A stretch of 64,000 bases of DNA from WS-2 sp036507005. Its GTDB lineage: Bacteria > Eisenbacteria > RBG-16-71-46. The notes beneath the pieces are model-generated. The model was given only the letters and a program-made list of their open reading frames with translations, was not told the origin of the DNA and ran no database searches. Where the stretch lies: assembly GCA_036507005.1 (NCBI GenBank), contig DASXQT010000015.1, forward strand, positions 61,266 to 125,265, given 5' to 3'. A program made the position numbers and the translations under genes. Positions 1 through 9,074 of this stretch are shown here, one piece after another. Each line of letters starts with the position of its first letter. Within the stretch, counting starts at the first letter, position 1.

Positions 1-198
1 GCGCGCCACGAATAACAGACGGGGCGGCGCGAAGCAAGGTCGTGCGAGCCGGTCGTGCGATCCGGTCGCGCGGCTCGTGAGCCGGGCGCGCACCGGGGCT
101 CGATTCCGGGCGCCGGCTGGCCCGGCGGCGCCCGATTGGCTAACGTGGGCGCGCGACATTTCCGGACCGAGCCTCGTCCCGCGACCGGAGCTTCCCCC

Positions 199-975
199 AT
201 GGCGTCGTCCCCCCGCTTCGACAAACGAGTGGTGCTCGTGACCGGCGCGAGCAGCGGCATCGGCCGCGCCTGCGCGCGGGCGCTGGGCCGCGAGGGGGCG
301 CGCGTGGTCGCGGCCGGACGGCGTCGCGAGCGGCTCGACGAGGTGGTCGCGGACGTCCGCGCCGCGGGCGGCGATGCGGTCGCGATCGAGGGCGACGTGC
401 GCGAGGAGGCGACGTGCCGCGCCTGGGTGGGCGAGGCGGTCGGGCGCTACGGCGGGCTCGACGGGCTGGTGAACGCCGCGGGCGTGCTGAGCGCGGGCTC
501 GGCGTTCGAGACCGCGCCCGACGAGTGGGACCGCATGATGGACACCAACGTGCGCTCGATCTACCTGCTCACGCGCGCCGCCGCGCCCGAGCTGATCCGG
601 CGCAAGGGCAGCGTGGTGAACCTCTCCTCGGTCGCGGGCCTGCGGCCCTACGTCGGGATCGCCGCGTACTGCGTGGCCAAGGCGGCCGTGGACATGTACA
701 CGCGCTGCGCCGCCCTCGACTTCGCGCCCCACGGCGTGCGCGTGAACGCGGTGAATCCCGGGGTGGTGGTGACCGAGCTCCACACCGTGACCCACGCGGT
801 GCCCGACTACCCCGCGTTCCTCGAGCGCTCGAAGACCACGCATCCGATCGGCCGGGTCGGCCAGCCCGAGGAGGTCGCGAACCTGGTGCTCTTCCTGCTG
901 AGCGACGAGGCGGGCTGGATCACCGGCGTGACCTACTCGATCGACGGCGGCCGGGCGCTCGCGAGCGCGCGGTAG
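199..975 (+). CDS. SDR-family NAD(P)-dependent oxidoreductase
   Basis: A classical short-chain dehydrogenase/reductase of 258 residues, the usual length. The N-terminal Rossmann motif TGASSGIGRA, the NAAG motif, the catalytic Ser of NLSSVAG and the YCVAKAA (YxxxK) active site are all present, followed by the NPGVV segment and a C-terminal SIDGGRAL typical of 3-oxoacyl-ACP-reductase-like SDRs. The substrate cannot be told. I chose the ATG at 199 because the upstream in-frame stretch is low-complexity and has no SDR character, and GGAG lies about 9 bases before it. It converges with the permease gene on the other strand, whose stop is 15 bases away. Bases 1-198 hold no gene I can recognise. Confidence 0.88.
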   Translation: MASSPRFDKRVVLVTGASSGIGRACARALGREGARVVAAGRRRERLDEVVADVRAAGGDAVAIEGDVREEATCRAWVGEAVGRYGGLDGLVNAAGVLSAGSAFETAPDEWDRMMDTNVRSIYLLTRAAAPELIRRKGSVVNLSSVAGLRPYVGIAAYCVAKAAVDMYTRCAALDFAPHGVRVNAVNPGVVVTELHTVTHAVPDYPAFLERSKTTHPIGRVGQPEEVANLVLFLLSDEAGWITGVTYSIDGGRALASAR

Positions 976-990
976 CCGCCGCGCCTTCGC

Positions 991-2970
991 TCACGCCGCG
1001 CGGCGCTTCTCCCACACCCGGATGGGCAGGATGATCACCTGGGCGCCCACGAACTGCAGCCGGCGCTGGATCGAGAACGCGGTCTCGTGGTGGAGCGAGC
1101 GCGTGAAGAGGTTCTCGCGCTGGAACACGAGCTGCCCGGTGAAGATCACGGGGCGCCGGAACTCCTTGACCAGGTCCAGGCACATGCGCTCCAGCTCCTC
1201 GATCAGGTCGGTGCCCACCGCCATGCGGTACTCGGCGTAGAAGCCCATCCGCCGCGCCATCTCGACGTACTGCTCGAGGTCGTGGCGCACCTTGGCGTCG
1301 AGCGCCTGGAGCGCGGCGGCGCCCTTGAACTGCGCCGAGTCCACCAGCCCCACCGAGCAGAACACCACGTTCTTGAAGTGCCGCGGGAACAGCCGCTGGA
1401 CCGAGAGCAGGGTGTGGATGCCGAGGCCGCCGTACTCCTCCACCAGCACGATCGCCGTGGGCCCGGCGGGGGCGAGCTCGGGTGCGCTGGGGGGCTCCCG
1501 GAACGGGAGGTTGAGCAGCGACTCGTCGAGGTAGGACGTCATCCGCCGGACGCGGCGGTAGTGGCGGCGCACCCCGAAGCAGAAGACGATGAACCCGGAG
1601 GTGGCGAGCAGCGTGACCCAGCCGCCCTGCTCGAACTTGAGCACCGCGGTCACGATCAGGATCATCCCGGTCACGAGCGCGCCGAACGAGGCGAGCGCGA
1701 ACCGCCACCGCCAGTGCTGCGCCTCGGCCCGGTGTTGCACCCAGTGGATCGCCATGCCGAGCTGGCTCAGGGTGAAGGTGAGGAACACGTTGATCGAGTA
1801 CATGACGACCAGGATCTCCACCGCGCCGCCCGTGTAGTAGAGCGTCAAGGCGGCCGCGACCGCCATGCCGATCACGCCGTTCTGGGTCACCAGCCGCTCG
1901 GACAGGTGGTTGAAGCGTTTGGGCACCCAGTGGTCGACCGCCATGGCCGCCAGGGTGCGCGGGCCGTCGAGGAATCCGGTCTGCGCCGCCACGAACAGCA
2001 GGGCGCCCTCGGAGACCAGAGTGAAGCCCACCACCGCGGGTCCGACGTGGAAGCCCCCGACCTGCCACCCGCCCGCGAGCAGCGACCAGAGCGTGGCGTT
2101 GAGCGTCCGGCCGGCCTCGTGCTGCACGTTGGCGAGGAGGTAGCACAGCAGGATGCCGCCCGCGGTGAAGGCGAGCGAGCCGGCCATGAAGGCCATCGTG
2201 CGCCGGCCGGTCTGGACCCGCGGCTCGCGCAGCATGCCGACGCCGTTGCTCACCGCCTCGATGCCGGTGAACGTCCCGCCCCCGAGCGAGAACGCGCGCA
2301 GGAAGATCGCCACCACCCCGAGCGTGCCGACCTGGCCGACGGCCGCCCGGGTGTCGCCCAGGGTGTCGGGGACGAGGCGCGGCAGCGCGGGCGCGTGCCC
2401 CAGGACACCCACCGCGATGAGCCCGGCGTGGCTCAGGATGAACGCGAGGAAGATCGGGGTGAGCACCAGGATCGATTCCTTGGCGCCCCGCAGGTTGAGG
2501 AGCGTGAGCCAGGCGACGACCGCGAGCTCGGCGAGCAGCTTCGTGCCCTGCCACTCCGGGCCGAGGAACGAATAGATCGCGTTGCATCCCGCGGCCACGG
2601 AGATCGAGATGGTGAGCACGTAGTCCACCACCAGCGCGCCTCCCGAGATCACGCCCGCCTTCTCCCCGAGCAGCTTGGTCGCCACCAGGTATCCGCCGCC
2701 GCCGGTCGGGAACAGCTCGATGATGTGGCTGTAGGACGCCGAGATCAGGAAGACCGTGCCGACGATCGCGAGCGCGAGGTAGAGCGCGAGATGGCGGTGC
2801 GCGCCGAGCTGCAGGAACGCTTCCTCGGGTCCGTAGCAGGAGGAGGAGAGCCCGTCGGAGCCGAGGCCCACCCAGGCGAAGAAGGCGATGAGGGCGAGGT
2901 GCTGGTGGATCTGGGGATCGAAGAGGTCGCGGGGCCGTCCCAGCAGCCAGCCGCGCAATCGGGCGAACAC
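991..2970 (-). CDS. APC-superfamily permease, KimA-like
   Basis: An integral membrane transporter of about 659 residues with some 12 hydrophobic segments and a C-terminal cytoplasmic domain of about 150 residues. The motifs GSDGLSSSCYGPEE, PTGGGGYLVA and the LVVDYVLTISIS stretch match the KimA/YdaO type of amino acid/polyamine/organocation permease, known in Bacillus as a high-affinity potassium importer. Potassium as substrate here is an inference from family. A TTG at 3006 would add 12 residues, but I prefer GTG 2970: a TAGATT box (2983-2978) lies exactly 7 bases before it, the same spacing as at other leaderless-looking starts in this window. It is divergent from the GIDE/LemA cluster. Confidence 0.82.
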   Translation of the reverse strand: MFARLRGWLLGRPRDLFDPQIHQHLALIAFFAWVGLGSDGLSSSCYGPEEAFLQLGAHRHLALYLALAIVGTVFLISASYSHIIELFPTGGGGYLVATKLLGEKAGVISGGALVVDYVLTISISVAAGCNAIYSFLGPEWQGTKLLAELAVVAWLTLLNLRGAKESILVLTPIFLAFILSHAGLIAVGVLGHAPALPRLVPDTLGDTRAAVGQVGTLGVVAIFLRAFSLGGGTFTGIEAVSNGVGMLREPRVQTGRRTMAFMAGSLAFTAGGILLCYLLANVQHEAGRTLNATLWSLLAGGWQVGGFHVGPAVVGFTLVSEGALLFVAAQTGFLDGPRTLAAMAVDHWVPKRFNHLSERLVTQNGVIGMAVAAALTLYYTGGAVEILVVMYSINVFLTFTLSQLGMAIHWVQHRAEAQHWRWRFALASFGALVTGMILIVTAVLKFEQGGWVTLLATSGFIVFCFGVRRHYRRVRRMTSYLDESLLNLPFREPPSAPELAPAGPTAIVLVEEYGGLGIHTLLSVQRLFPRHFKNVVFCSVGLVDSAQFKGAAALQALDAKVRHDLEQYVEMARRMGFYAEYRMAVGTDLIEELERMCLDLVKEFRRPVIFTGQLVFQRENLFTRSLHHETAFSIQRRLQFVGAQVIILPIRVWEKRRAA

Positions 2971-3088
2971 CCGCGGGAATCTAGGGCGAGCCCGCTGCGC
3001 CTGCAAGGGGCGCCCGCCAGGGCCGTGCCGGGCGGGGGCAACCTCAAGCTAAGGAACGCGTTGCACCGGGCCGATAACTGCGGGGCTC

Positions 3089-3970
3089 ATGGACTTCCCG
3101 ATCTGGCTCCAACCGAGCGCCGCGGGGCTCGCGCTCGCAGCGGCGGCGGTCGCTACGGGCGCGCCGCTCTTCAGCGACGGGCTCCGGGCCCTGCGCCTGC
3201 GCCGCCTGATGCCGCGCCTGCGCGAGGTCCCGCTCGGCGGCTCCGCCGCGGGGCTGGTGCACGTGCGCGGCGCGGTGCGGCTCGAGAGCCCGCTCTTCTC
3301 GCCGCTCTCGGGCGCCCCCTGCGCCGGCTTCCGGCTCGAGGTGAGGAGCGCGGGCACGCGGGTGGCCCGCGCGATCGACGTGTTCCGCCCGTTCCGCATC
3401 GCCGCGGGCGGCGCCAGCGCCGACGTGCGCGGCACGAAGGTGCGGTGGGCGCTGTCGGAGACCGCGACCCGCGACGTCCAACCGGACCAGCCGCTCTCGC
3501 AGAACCTGGCGGCGCTGATCGGGCGCGTGCCGGAGGCGCAGTGGCTCCGGCGCTCGCGCCTGCCCCTGCGGCTCACCGAGCGCGCGCTCCTCGAGGGCGC
3601 CGAGTGCCACGTGGTGGGCTACGCCCGGGCCGGCTACGAGCGGGAGGCCGAGGAGGAGCTCGAGCTGGCGCGCACCGGCACCTACGACGCGGCGCCCGCC
3701 CCCGCGCTCTCGATGATGTCCGCAGGGCGCGCGTTCGCGGGGCCGCCCGCCGCGGGCCCGGCGTCGCCCGCGCACCCTTCCGGACTCCGCATCGACGCCG
3801 GCGAGGGGCTCGACTTCCTGCTGGTCTCGGACCGCCCGCCCGATCCGCGCCAGCTCGCCGTCGCCCGCCTCCGCGTCGCGAACCTGGCGATCGGCCCCGT
3901 CCTGAGCCTGGCCGGCATGATCTATCTCGCGTTCGCCGCCGACTCGCTCGGCGCCCTGGGGCGGCGATGA
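3089..3970 (+). CDS. GIDE-like membrane protein (first of two)
   Basis: 293 residues with an N-terminal and a C-terminal hydrophobic segment enclosing a soluble domain. It resembles the GIDE domain: a region of the type GLVHVRGAVRLESPLFSPLSG followed by a capped-Cys position (APCAGF), as in the membrane part of eukaryotic MUL1/MAPL and its bacterial relatives, which lack the RING finger. The molecular function of bacterial GIDE proteins is not established. Its last four bases (ATGA) overlap the start of the next gene, a clearer GIDE protein, so the two are translationally coupled paralogs in an operon-like run ending with lemA. The sequence match is weaker than for its neighbour. Confidence 0.6.
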   Translation: MDFPIWLQPSAAGLALAAAAVATGAPLFSDGLRALRLRRLMPRLREVPLGGSAAGLVHVRGAVRLESPLFSPLSGAPCAGFRLEVRSAGTRVARAIDVFRPFRIAAGGASADVRGTKVRWALSETATRDVQPDQPLSQNLAALIGRVPEAQWLRRSRLPLRLTERALLEGAECHVVGYARAGYEREAEEELELARTGTYDAAPAPALSMMSAGRAFAGPPAAGPASPAHPSGLRIDAGEGLDFLLVSDRPPDPRQLAVARLRVANLAIGPVLSLAGMIYLAFAADSLGALGRR

Positions 3971-4776
3971 GGTTCGACAGCACCTCCGTGTACGCCACGC
4001 TCGCGCTGCTCGGCGGCCCGGCGCTGTTCGCGGCCGGCTTCCGCGACCTGCGCCTGCGGCGCCTGATCCAGAACACGCCCACCTCGCGCATCCGCTCGAT
4101 GGCGATGGGGCTCGCCGAGGTGAACGGCGTGATCGAGTGCCGCAGCGCGGTCGAGGCGCCGTTCTCGGGGCGGCGGTGCGCCTTCTGGCACGTGGACATC
4201 TCGACCCAGTCCCGGAAGAACCAGTGGACGGTCGTCCACCGCGCGGACTCCGGCCACCCCTTCTTCCTGCGTGACGACACCGGGCTCGCGCTGGTCTATC
4301 CGGCCGGCGCGCAGTGCAAGGTGAACTTCGGCGTGGAGGAGGTGTGCAACGGCATCACTCTGCCGGAGCCCTACGCGAGCTACGTCGGCACGCTCGGTTC
4401 CAAACGCTACCTGTGGCGGCTCGGAGTCCTCCGGTTCCGCGAGCGCGTGCTCGAGGAGGGGACGCGCGTGTACGTGATGGGGACCGCCACGCCCCCCGCG
4501 CAGGCGCTGACCGTCTCGGAGGGCGAGGCCATGATGGCGACCGGCACCGACGAGTGGCGCGCGACCCGCCTGCGGGAGCGCGACCAGCAGGTGGCCGCGG
4601 TCCTTCGAAGCGGCCAGAACGACAGGACGTTCATCATCAGCCAGCAGTCCGAGCGCGAGATCACGCTCGGGCTGGGAGTCACGGCCATGGCCAAGCTCGT
4701 CGCCGGTCCGGCGATCACGGTGTGCGGCCTCGGCTTCTGGCTCTACGCGCTCTCGTCGGGGGGAGTCCTCCGCTGA
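3967..4776 (+). CDS. GIDE-domain membrane protein (second of two)
   Basis: 269 residues: an N-terminal membrane helix (YATLALLGGPALFAAGF), a GIDE domain starting near SRIRSMAMGLAEVNGVIE and continuing through APFSGRRCAFWHVDI, and a C-terminal hydrophobic helix pair. The pattern is that of bacterial GIDE proteins (membrane part of MUL1-like E3 ligases, with no RING domain here). Start ATG 3967 overlaps the stop of the preceding paralog. 49 bases downstream lies lemA. Bacterial GIDE and LemA genes are often neighbours, so these three may form one membrane complex. That is inference; no reaction can be assigned. Confidence 0.75.
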   Translation: MRFDSTSVYATLALLGGPALFAAGFRDLRLRRLIQNTPTSRIRSMAMGLAEVNGVIECRSAVEAPFSGRRCAFWHVDISTQSRKNQWTVVHRADSGHPFFLRDDTGLALVYPAGAQCKVNFGVEEVCNGITLPEPYASYVGTLGSKRYLWRLGVLRFRERVLEEGTRVYVMGTATPPAQALTVSEGEAMMATGTDEWRATRLRERDQQVAAVLRSGQNDRTFIISQQSEREITLGLGVTAMAKLVAGPAITVCGLGFWLYALSSGGVLR

Positions 4777-4825
4777 AGCGCGGCCGGCCGCGGCCGGTGT
4801 ACCCTAGGCAACCGGAGGTGGGCAA

Positions 4826-5404
4826 ATGCATCCGGGAGAGATCCTCATCACGGCGGCAATCGGCTTCACCGTGGTCGGCCTCGTGGTCTACGGGGTGTCG
4901 ATCTACAACGGATTGATCGCGATCAAGAACAACATCGGCCGCTCGTGGGCCAACATCGACGTGCTGCTGAAGCAGCGCCACGACGAGCTCCCCAAGCTCG
5001 TGAAGACCTGCGAGCAGTACATGAAGCACGAGCGCGCCGTCTTCGACCGGCTCAGCGAGGCGCGCGGCGCCCTGATGCGGGCGCGGAGCGTGGGCGAGCG
5101 CGCCGAGGCCGAGGCGATGCTGTCCCGCGCGCTGGGCGGCGTGTTCGCGGTGGCCGAGGCCTATCCCAACCTCAAGGCCGACCAGTCGTTCCTGCAGCTC
5201 CAGAGCCGCATCAGCCAGATCGAGAACCAGATCGCCGACCGGCGCGAGTTCTACAACGACACCGTGACCACCTACAACACCCGCATCCAGCAGGTGCCGG
5301 ACGCGATCGTGGCGAACTGGCTGGCGCTCGGCCCGGCCGAGCTGTTCAAGGTGGACGAGGTCGACCGCCGCGACGTCGAGATCAAGTTCGCCGAGGCCTC
5401 ATAA
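4826..5404 (+). CDS. lemA: LemA family protein
   Basis: 192 residues, the usual size of the family. One N-terminal membrane helix (ITAAIGFTVVGLVVYGVSIYN) is followed by the LemA signature NNIGRSWANIDVLLKQRHDELPKLV and a long helical bundle ending in ELFKVDE. The predicted topology is a short outside N-terminus and a helical cytoplasmic domain. Function is poorly known; the family is membrane-associated and often sits with GIDE or TPM-domain genes. GGAGG 8 bases before the ATG is a good ribosome site, and TACCCT at 4799-4804 could be a -10 box, so it may also have its own promoter. Confidence 0.9.
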   Translation: MHPGEILITAAIGFTVVGLVVYGVSIYNGLIAIKNNIGRSWANIDVLLKQRHDELPKLVKTCEQYMKHERAVFDRLSEARGALMRARSVGERAEAEAMLSRALGGVFAVAEAYPNLKADQSFLQLQSRISQIENQIADRREFYNDTVTTYNTRIQQVPDAIVANWLALGPAELFKVDEVDRRDVEIKFAEAS

Positions 5405-5481
5405 CGCCGCCCCTCCCTTTAGGATCCATAAACCGACCGCAGGCGCCTCCCGGCGACGTCGACATCCCCACGTCAATGTGA

Positions 5482-5526
5482 ATCGCCGAATTACCATTGG
5501 CGATGGTGTGCCGCCTTGGCTATAGT
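5482..5526 (+). promoter_or_regulatory. Predicted sigma70 promoter with overlapping inverted repeat
   Basis: TTGGCG (5497-5502), an 18-base spacer and TATAGT (5521-5526) make a good housekeeping promoter pointing at the exopolysaccharide genes. An inverted repeat ATCGCC-N11-GGCGAT (5482-5487 and 5499-5504) overlaps the -35 box and is a candidate repressor or activator site. Confidence 0.5.
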
Positions 5527-5822
5527 GGCGGCCGAGTAGAAGCACCGAAACACCAGGATCGCACCACGAGCCTGCGGCGGGGGGAGACCGGAGATCGGGC
5601 ATCCCGCTCTCCGCGGCCCACATCTCAGAGCCCCGCCGACCATGCGATCACTCGTGTCGAGATGCGCACCGCCGTCCCGCCGGGACGTCGGATCCGGCGT
5701 TTTCCATCGGACGCCGAGGCTCGCGCATCGCGCTCCTGCCCCTCGGAAAGGCGGGGCCCAGCCGGCCCGGCCGTCGTGAACCCCGCGCTCGCCTCCCGCA
5801 CGCTCGCCCCCTGGATGCGGCC
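5527..5822 (+). other. Long untranslated leader of the exopolysaccharide operon
   Basis: About 290 bases separate the predicted transcription start from the ATG at 5823. I looked for a c-di-GMP riboswitch (GEMM-I or GEMM-II) and saw none. The stretch has several short GC-rich hairpins but no conserved motif I recognise, and no credible gene. Confidence 0.3.
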
Positions 5823-7424
5823 ATGACCATCGTCCGATTCGATCCGCCTTCGCTGCGCAAGCACTACCGGGCCACGGCGCCCGCGGCCGTTCTGCTCGAG
5901 GACGTTCTGTATTCGACGCTGGAGTGGAGCCCGGGAGGGTTCTGCGTCCAGGGCTATCGCGGCTCCGCCGTGCCCGGCGATCGCCGGGCCATCCGCTTCA
6001 TGCTGGACTTCCACGGCTTCGAGATCGGGTTCGGGGCGACGGTCGAGGTCAGCCGCGTCGATGCCGAGCAGGGAACGCTGGCGGGGCGCTACATCGACCT
6101 CGGCCTGCGCGAGCAGGAGCTGCTGCAGCACTTCCTCTCGGGGCTCGTGAGCGGCCGGATCGGCGCGGTCGGCGCGACCATCCGCCAGCTCGAGATCCCG
6201 CAGTCCCTGCCCCGGCATCCGGGGCCGGTGCCGCCCGCGGACGGGTGGGCGCGGGCCCGCGAGGTCGCCGGGCGCTCGCTGCTGTACCTGGTGGTGGGCC
6301 CGATCCTGATCGCCCTCGCCGCGCTCGCCATCTACCGGAGCTTCTACCGGCTCGAGATCCAGACGGCGGTGGTGGCGCGGCCGATCGAATCTCTGGTGTC
6401 CGTGGGCACGGGGCCGCTCGGCGCGGTCTACGTGCGCGAAGGGGAGACGGTCGCCGCGGGTCAGAAGCTCTTCACCGTGGAGGACGAGGGGGCGGCCCGC
6501 GAGGTGGAGGACGCGCGCTTCGATCGGGATCGTGCGCGCGTCGAGCTCACGGCCGCGGAGGCGGCGTTCCGCGCCGGAGGCCAGAGACTCGACGTCTACC
6601 GGAGCATCGCCGACCGGAAGCAGGCCGTCGCGGCCGCCCGGGTGAGCCAGCTCGCGGCCGAGCTCTCCGCCGCCGACAAACAGCTGGCGCGGGTCCAAGC
6701 CGTGGTCCAGAGCGGAGTGGAGAGCGAGGCCGCGCTGGATCAGGCGCGGGTGAGCGACGAGAAGCTGAAGGGTGCGCTCCAGGAGGCGCGGGCCGAGCTC
6801 GAGATCGCCGACGAAGGCGTCCGGGCCGCCGCAGGCGGCAGCTTCTACGACGGCTTCCGGCTGGTCGAGGACGGGCCGCAGCTCCGCTCCGCCCTGGACG
6901 CGGCGCGCGTCCGGGCGACGCTGGCCGAGGAGCGGGTCCGGACCGCCGAAGCGCGTGCCGGCCTGCTGACCTCCCGCGCGCCGTACTCGGGATCGGTGGT
7001 GAAGATCGTCAAGAGCGCCGGGGCCACCGTGGGCCGCGGCGAGGAGGTCCTGTTCCTCGAGCGCCTGCTCGAGGTTCCCGCGGTTCAGGCGCTGCTGAGC
7101 CAGGACGAGGCGACCGGAGTCCAGGTCGGCAGCCGCGTCGAGGTCCAGGTTCCGGCGCTGGGAACGAGTTTCCCCGGCCGGGTCGAGCGTGTGGACCGCG
7201 CCAACATCCTTTCGAACCCCCTGCTGACGAACCCCGCGCTGCGCCCCGCGTGGAGCGGCTCCGACCGATCGGCGTGGATGAGCGTCTCGCTCGTGGATCT
7301 CGCGCCCCGCGACAGGACCTCGCTGCGGTCCGGGATGCCGGCGGTCGTTCTGCTGGACCGGCAGCAGATGGCCGGCCGGTGGAAGCAGATCATCGCCTCG
7401 GTGCGAGGCATCGGCCGGCGGTGA
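5823..7424 (+). CDS. PilZ / membrane-fusion protein, Alg44-like exopolysaccharide subunit
   Basis: 533 residues with the domain order of Pseudomonas Alg44: an N-terminal PilZ domain (about 10-110), one membrane helix (about 150-172, YLVVGPILIALAALAIY) and a periplasmic HlyD-like part with a split lipoyl domain (VYVREGETVAAGQKL and SGSVVKIVKSAGATV), a coiled coil and a beta-barrel. In the PilZ domain the RxxxR motif is present (R12, R16), but the D/N of the c-di-GMP motif D/NxSxxG is Glu (E34-W-S36-P-G-G39). Alg44 binds c-di-GMP and activates the partner synthase Alg8. The stop overlaps the GTG of the glycosyltransferase gene (GTGA), supporting that partnership. No alginate-modifying genes are nearby, so the polymer may not be alginate. 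Confidence 0.82.
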   Translation: MTIVRFDPPSLRKHYRATAPAAVLLEDVLYSTLEWSPGGFCVQGYRGSAVPGDRRAIRFMLDFHGFEIGFGATVEVSRVDAEQGTLAGRYIDLGLREQELLQHFLSGLVSGRIGAVGATIRQLEIPQSLPRHPGPVPPADGWARAREVAGRSLLYLVVGPILIALAALAIYRSFYRLEIQTAVVARPIESLVSVGTGPLGAVYVREGETVAAGQKLFTVEDEGAAREVEDARFDRDRARVELTAAEAAFRAGGQRLDVYRSIADRKQAVAAARVSQLAAELSAADKQLARVQAVVQSGVESEAALDQARVSDEKLKGALQEARAELEIADEGVRAAAGGSFYDGFRLVEDGPQLRSALDAARVRATLAEERVRTAEARAGLLTSRAPYSGSVVKIVKSAGATVGRGEEVLFLERLLEVPAVQALLSQDEATGVQVGSRVEVQVPALGTSFPGRVERVDRANILSNPLLTNPALRPAWSGSDRSAWMSVSLVDLAPRDRTSLRSGMPAVVLLDRQQMAGRWKQIIASVRGIGRR

Positions 7425-8977
7425 GCCGCCCGACCGGCCCAGCGCGGTTCCGTCTCCGGCTGCGCGACCTCTACGGGCTGCTCGTCTACCTCGCGCTCGC
7501 GGTCGTCCTGACGCGCGCGGTGCCGGTCGGGACCGTGCGCGGCATGGATCGACGCGTCCTGTTCGCGGTCGGCGCGATCGCGGTGTGGCGCTACCTGTGG
7601 TGGCTCACGCACGGCGTGCGCGCCGCGCTCTACCACTTCCTGCTGTTCCCGCGGCTGCGGCGCCGGGCGGACCGGCTGTGGGACTCCGGCTGGCGGCCGC
7701 GCAAGGTCCACTTCATGGTCACGACGTTCCGGGAGCGGCCGGAGACGACCGAGAGGGTGTTCGCGAGCCTCCTCGACGAGTGCCGGAGCGTGGGCGTCCC
7801 GGCCTGCGTGTACGTGGGCACGGGCGATCCCGTGGACGAGCGGATCCTCCTCGAGTTCGTCTCCCGCCGCTCCCCGGACCCGGACGCGGAGATCGTGATC
7901 GTTCGCCAGGACCGGCCGGGCAAGCGCAGCGCCATCGGTCTCACCCTGCGCGCGATCTCCCGCGGAGGCGCGGCCGCCGACGACCCGGTCGTGTTCATGG
8001 ACGGCGACTGCATCCTCGCGGACGGCTTCCTGCGCAAGTGCCTTCCCCTGTTCGCGGCGCATCCGCGGCTCGACGCGGTCACGACCGCCGAGTGGCCGAT
8101 CGTCTTCGGCCCGGGCTGGGTGCGGCGCTGGCTCGAGCTGCGGTTCGCGCAGCGCCACCTGACGATGCAGTCGCACTCCGTCTCCGGGAAGGTCCTGACG
8201 CTGACCGGCCGCTGCTCGGTGTTCCGCGCCGCCGACGCCCTGCGGGAGGACTTCATCCGCACGGTCGAGTCGGATCACCTGGACCACTGGCTGTGGGGGC
8301 GCATCCCGTTCCTCTCGGGCGACGACAAGAGCACGTGGTACAGCCTGCTGCGCAAGCCCGGAGGGGCGACGATGCTCTACGTGCCGGACGCCCTCGCGTA
8401 CACGGTGGAGCACATCGCCGGCCGAGGCGTGGCCCGCATGCGTTTCAACCTGCTGCGCTGGTCCGGGAACCTGCTGCGGAACGGAGCCCGCGCGGTGGCG
8501 CTCGGACCGCGCCAGGTCGGCGGGTTCATCTGGTGGTGCATCGTGGACCAGCGGATCGCGATGTGGACCGGGCTCGTGGGGCCGGTCGCGGCGCTCCTGA
8601 ACCTCTTCGCGGGACGTCCGGGGTTCGTCGTGGCCTATGCCGCCTGGATCCTGTGGACCCGCCTGCTGGTGGCGGCGCCGCTCTGGCTCTACGCCGGGCG
8701 GATCGATCCGTCGTTCCCCATCCTCATGTACGCGAATCAGGCGTGCAATTCCGTGATCAAGGTCTATCTTCTCTTCCGCCCGGCGGCCCAGCGGTGGCTC
8801 AACCGCGGAAACCAGCACCAGGCGCCGGCGCAGACGCCGCTGTTCCGCTTCCAGCAGCTCATGGCGACGTATCTGGCGGTCCTCGCGGTGGGCATGTTCG
8901 CGCTGGTGATCGCGCTCTACCTCGGCGTCCTGCGGCCGCCTTCCTGGTTCACGATCCGTGATTTCATGGCCCGGTAG
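7421..8977 (+). CDS. Family 2 glycosyltransferase, Alg8-like polymerase
   Basis: 518 residues, starting at a GTG that overlaps the stop of the PilZ/HlyD gene. N-terminal membrane helices precede a processive GT2 domain: FMVTTFRERPET, the DGD metal motif (D194, D196), LTGRCSVFR, ESDHLDHW, FLSGDDKSTWY and a Q/RxxRW-like NLLRWSGN, then C-terminal helices. These motifs match Alg8, the inner-membrane synthase that polymerises mannuronate from GDP-mannuronate in pseudomonads. Here the sugar donor is unknown. With the preceding gene it forms a minimal c-di-GMP-responsive synthase; no Alg/Pel/Bcs outer-membrane export gene is in the window. Confidence 0.85.
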   Translation: MSRPTGPARFRLRLRDLYGLLVYLALAVVLTRAVPVGTVRGMDRRVLFAVGAIAVWRYLWWLTHGVRAALYHFLLFPRLRRRADRLWDSGWRPRKVHFMVTTFRERPETTERVFASLLDECRSVGVPACVYVGTGDPVDERILLEFVSRRSPDPDAEIVIVRQDRPGKRSAIGLTLRAISRGGAAADDPVVFMDGDCILADGFLRKCLPLFAAHPRLDAVTTAEWPIVFGPGWVRRWLELRFAQRHLTMQSHSVSGKVLTLTGRCSVFRAADALREDFIRTVESDHLDHWLWGRIPFLSGDDKSTWYSLLRKPGGATMLYVPDALAYTVEHIAGRGVARMRFNLLRWSGNLLRNGARAVALGPRQVGGFIWWCIVDQRIAMWTGLVGPVAALLNLFAGRPGFVVAYAAWILWTRLLVAAPLWLYAGRIDPSFPILMYANQACNSVIKVYLLFRPAAQRWLNRGNQHQAPAQTPLFRFQQLMATYLAVLAVGMFALVIALYLGVLRPPSWFTIRDFMAR

Positions 8978-9074
8978 GAGGGGGCGGCATGCGACCCGGG
9001 GTGCGGGAGACCGAGCGGGAAGGGCCGGATGCATCGAGGCTCCGGCCGAGTCGAGCGAGAAAGGAGTTTCGCGC

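Noticed and set aside
1087..3966. Very long open frame on the plus strand opposite the permease gene
   Set aside because: Its translation is Arg/Glu/His-rich and repetitive, as expected from the antisense of a GC-rich gene. Only its last part, from 3967, is a real gene.
5527..5822. c-di-GMP riboswitch in the leader of the PilZ gene
   Set aside because: No GEMM-I or GEMM-II core sequence could be found.
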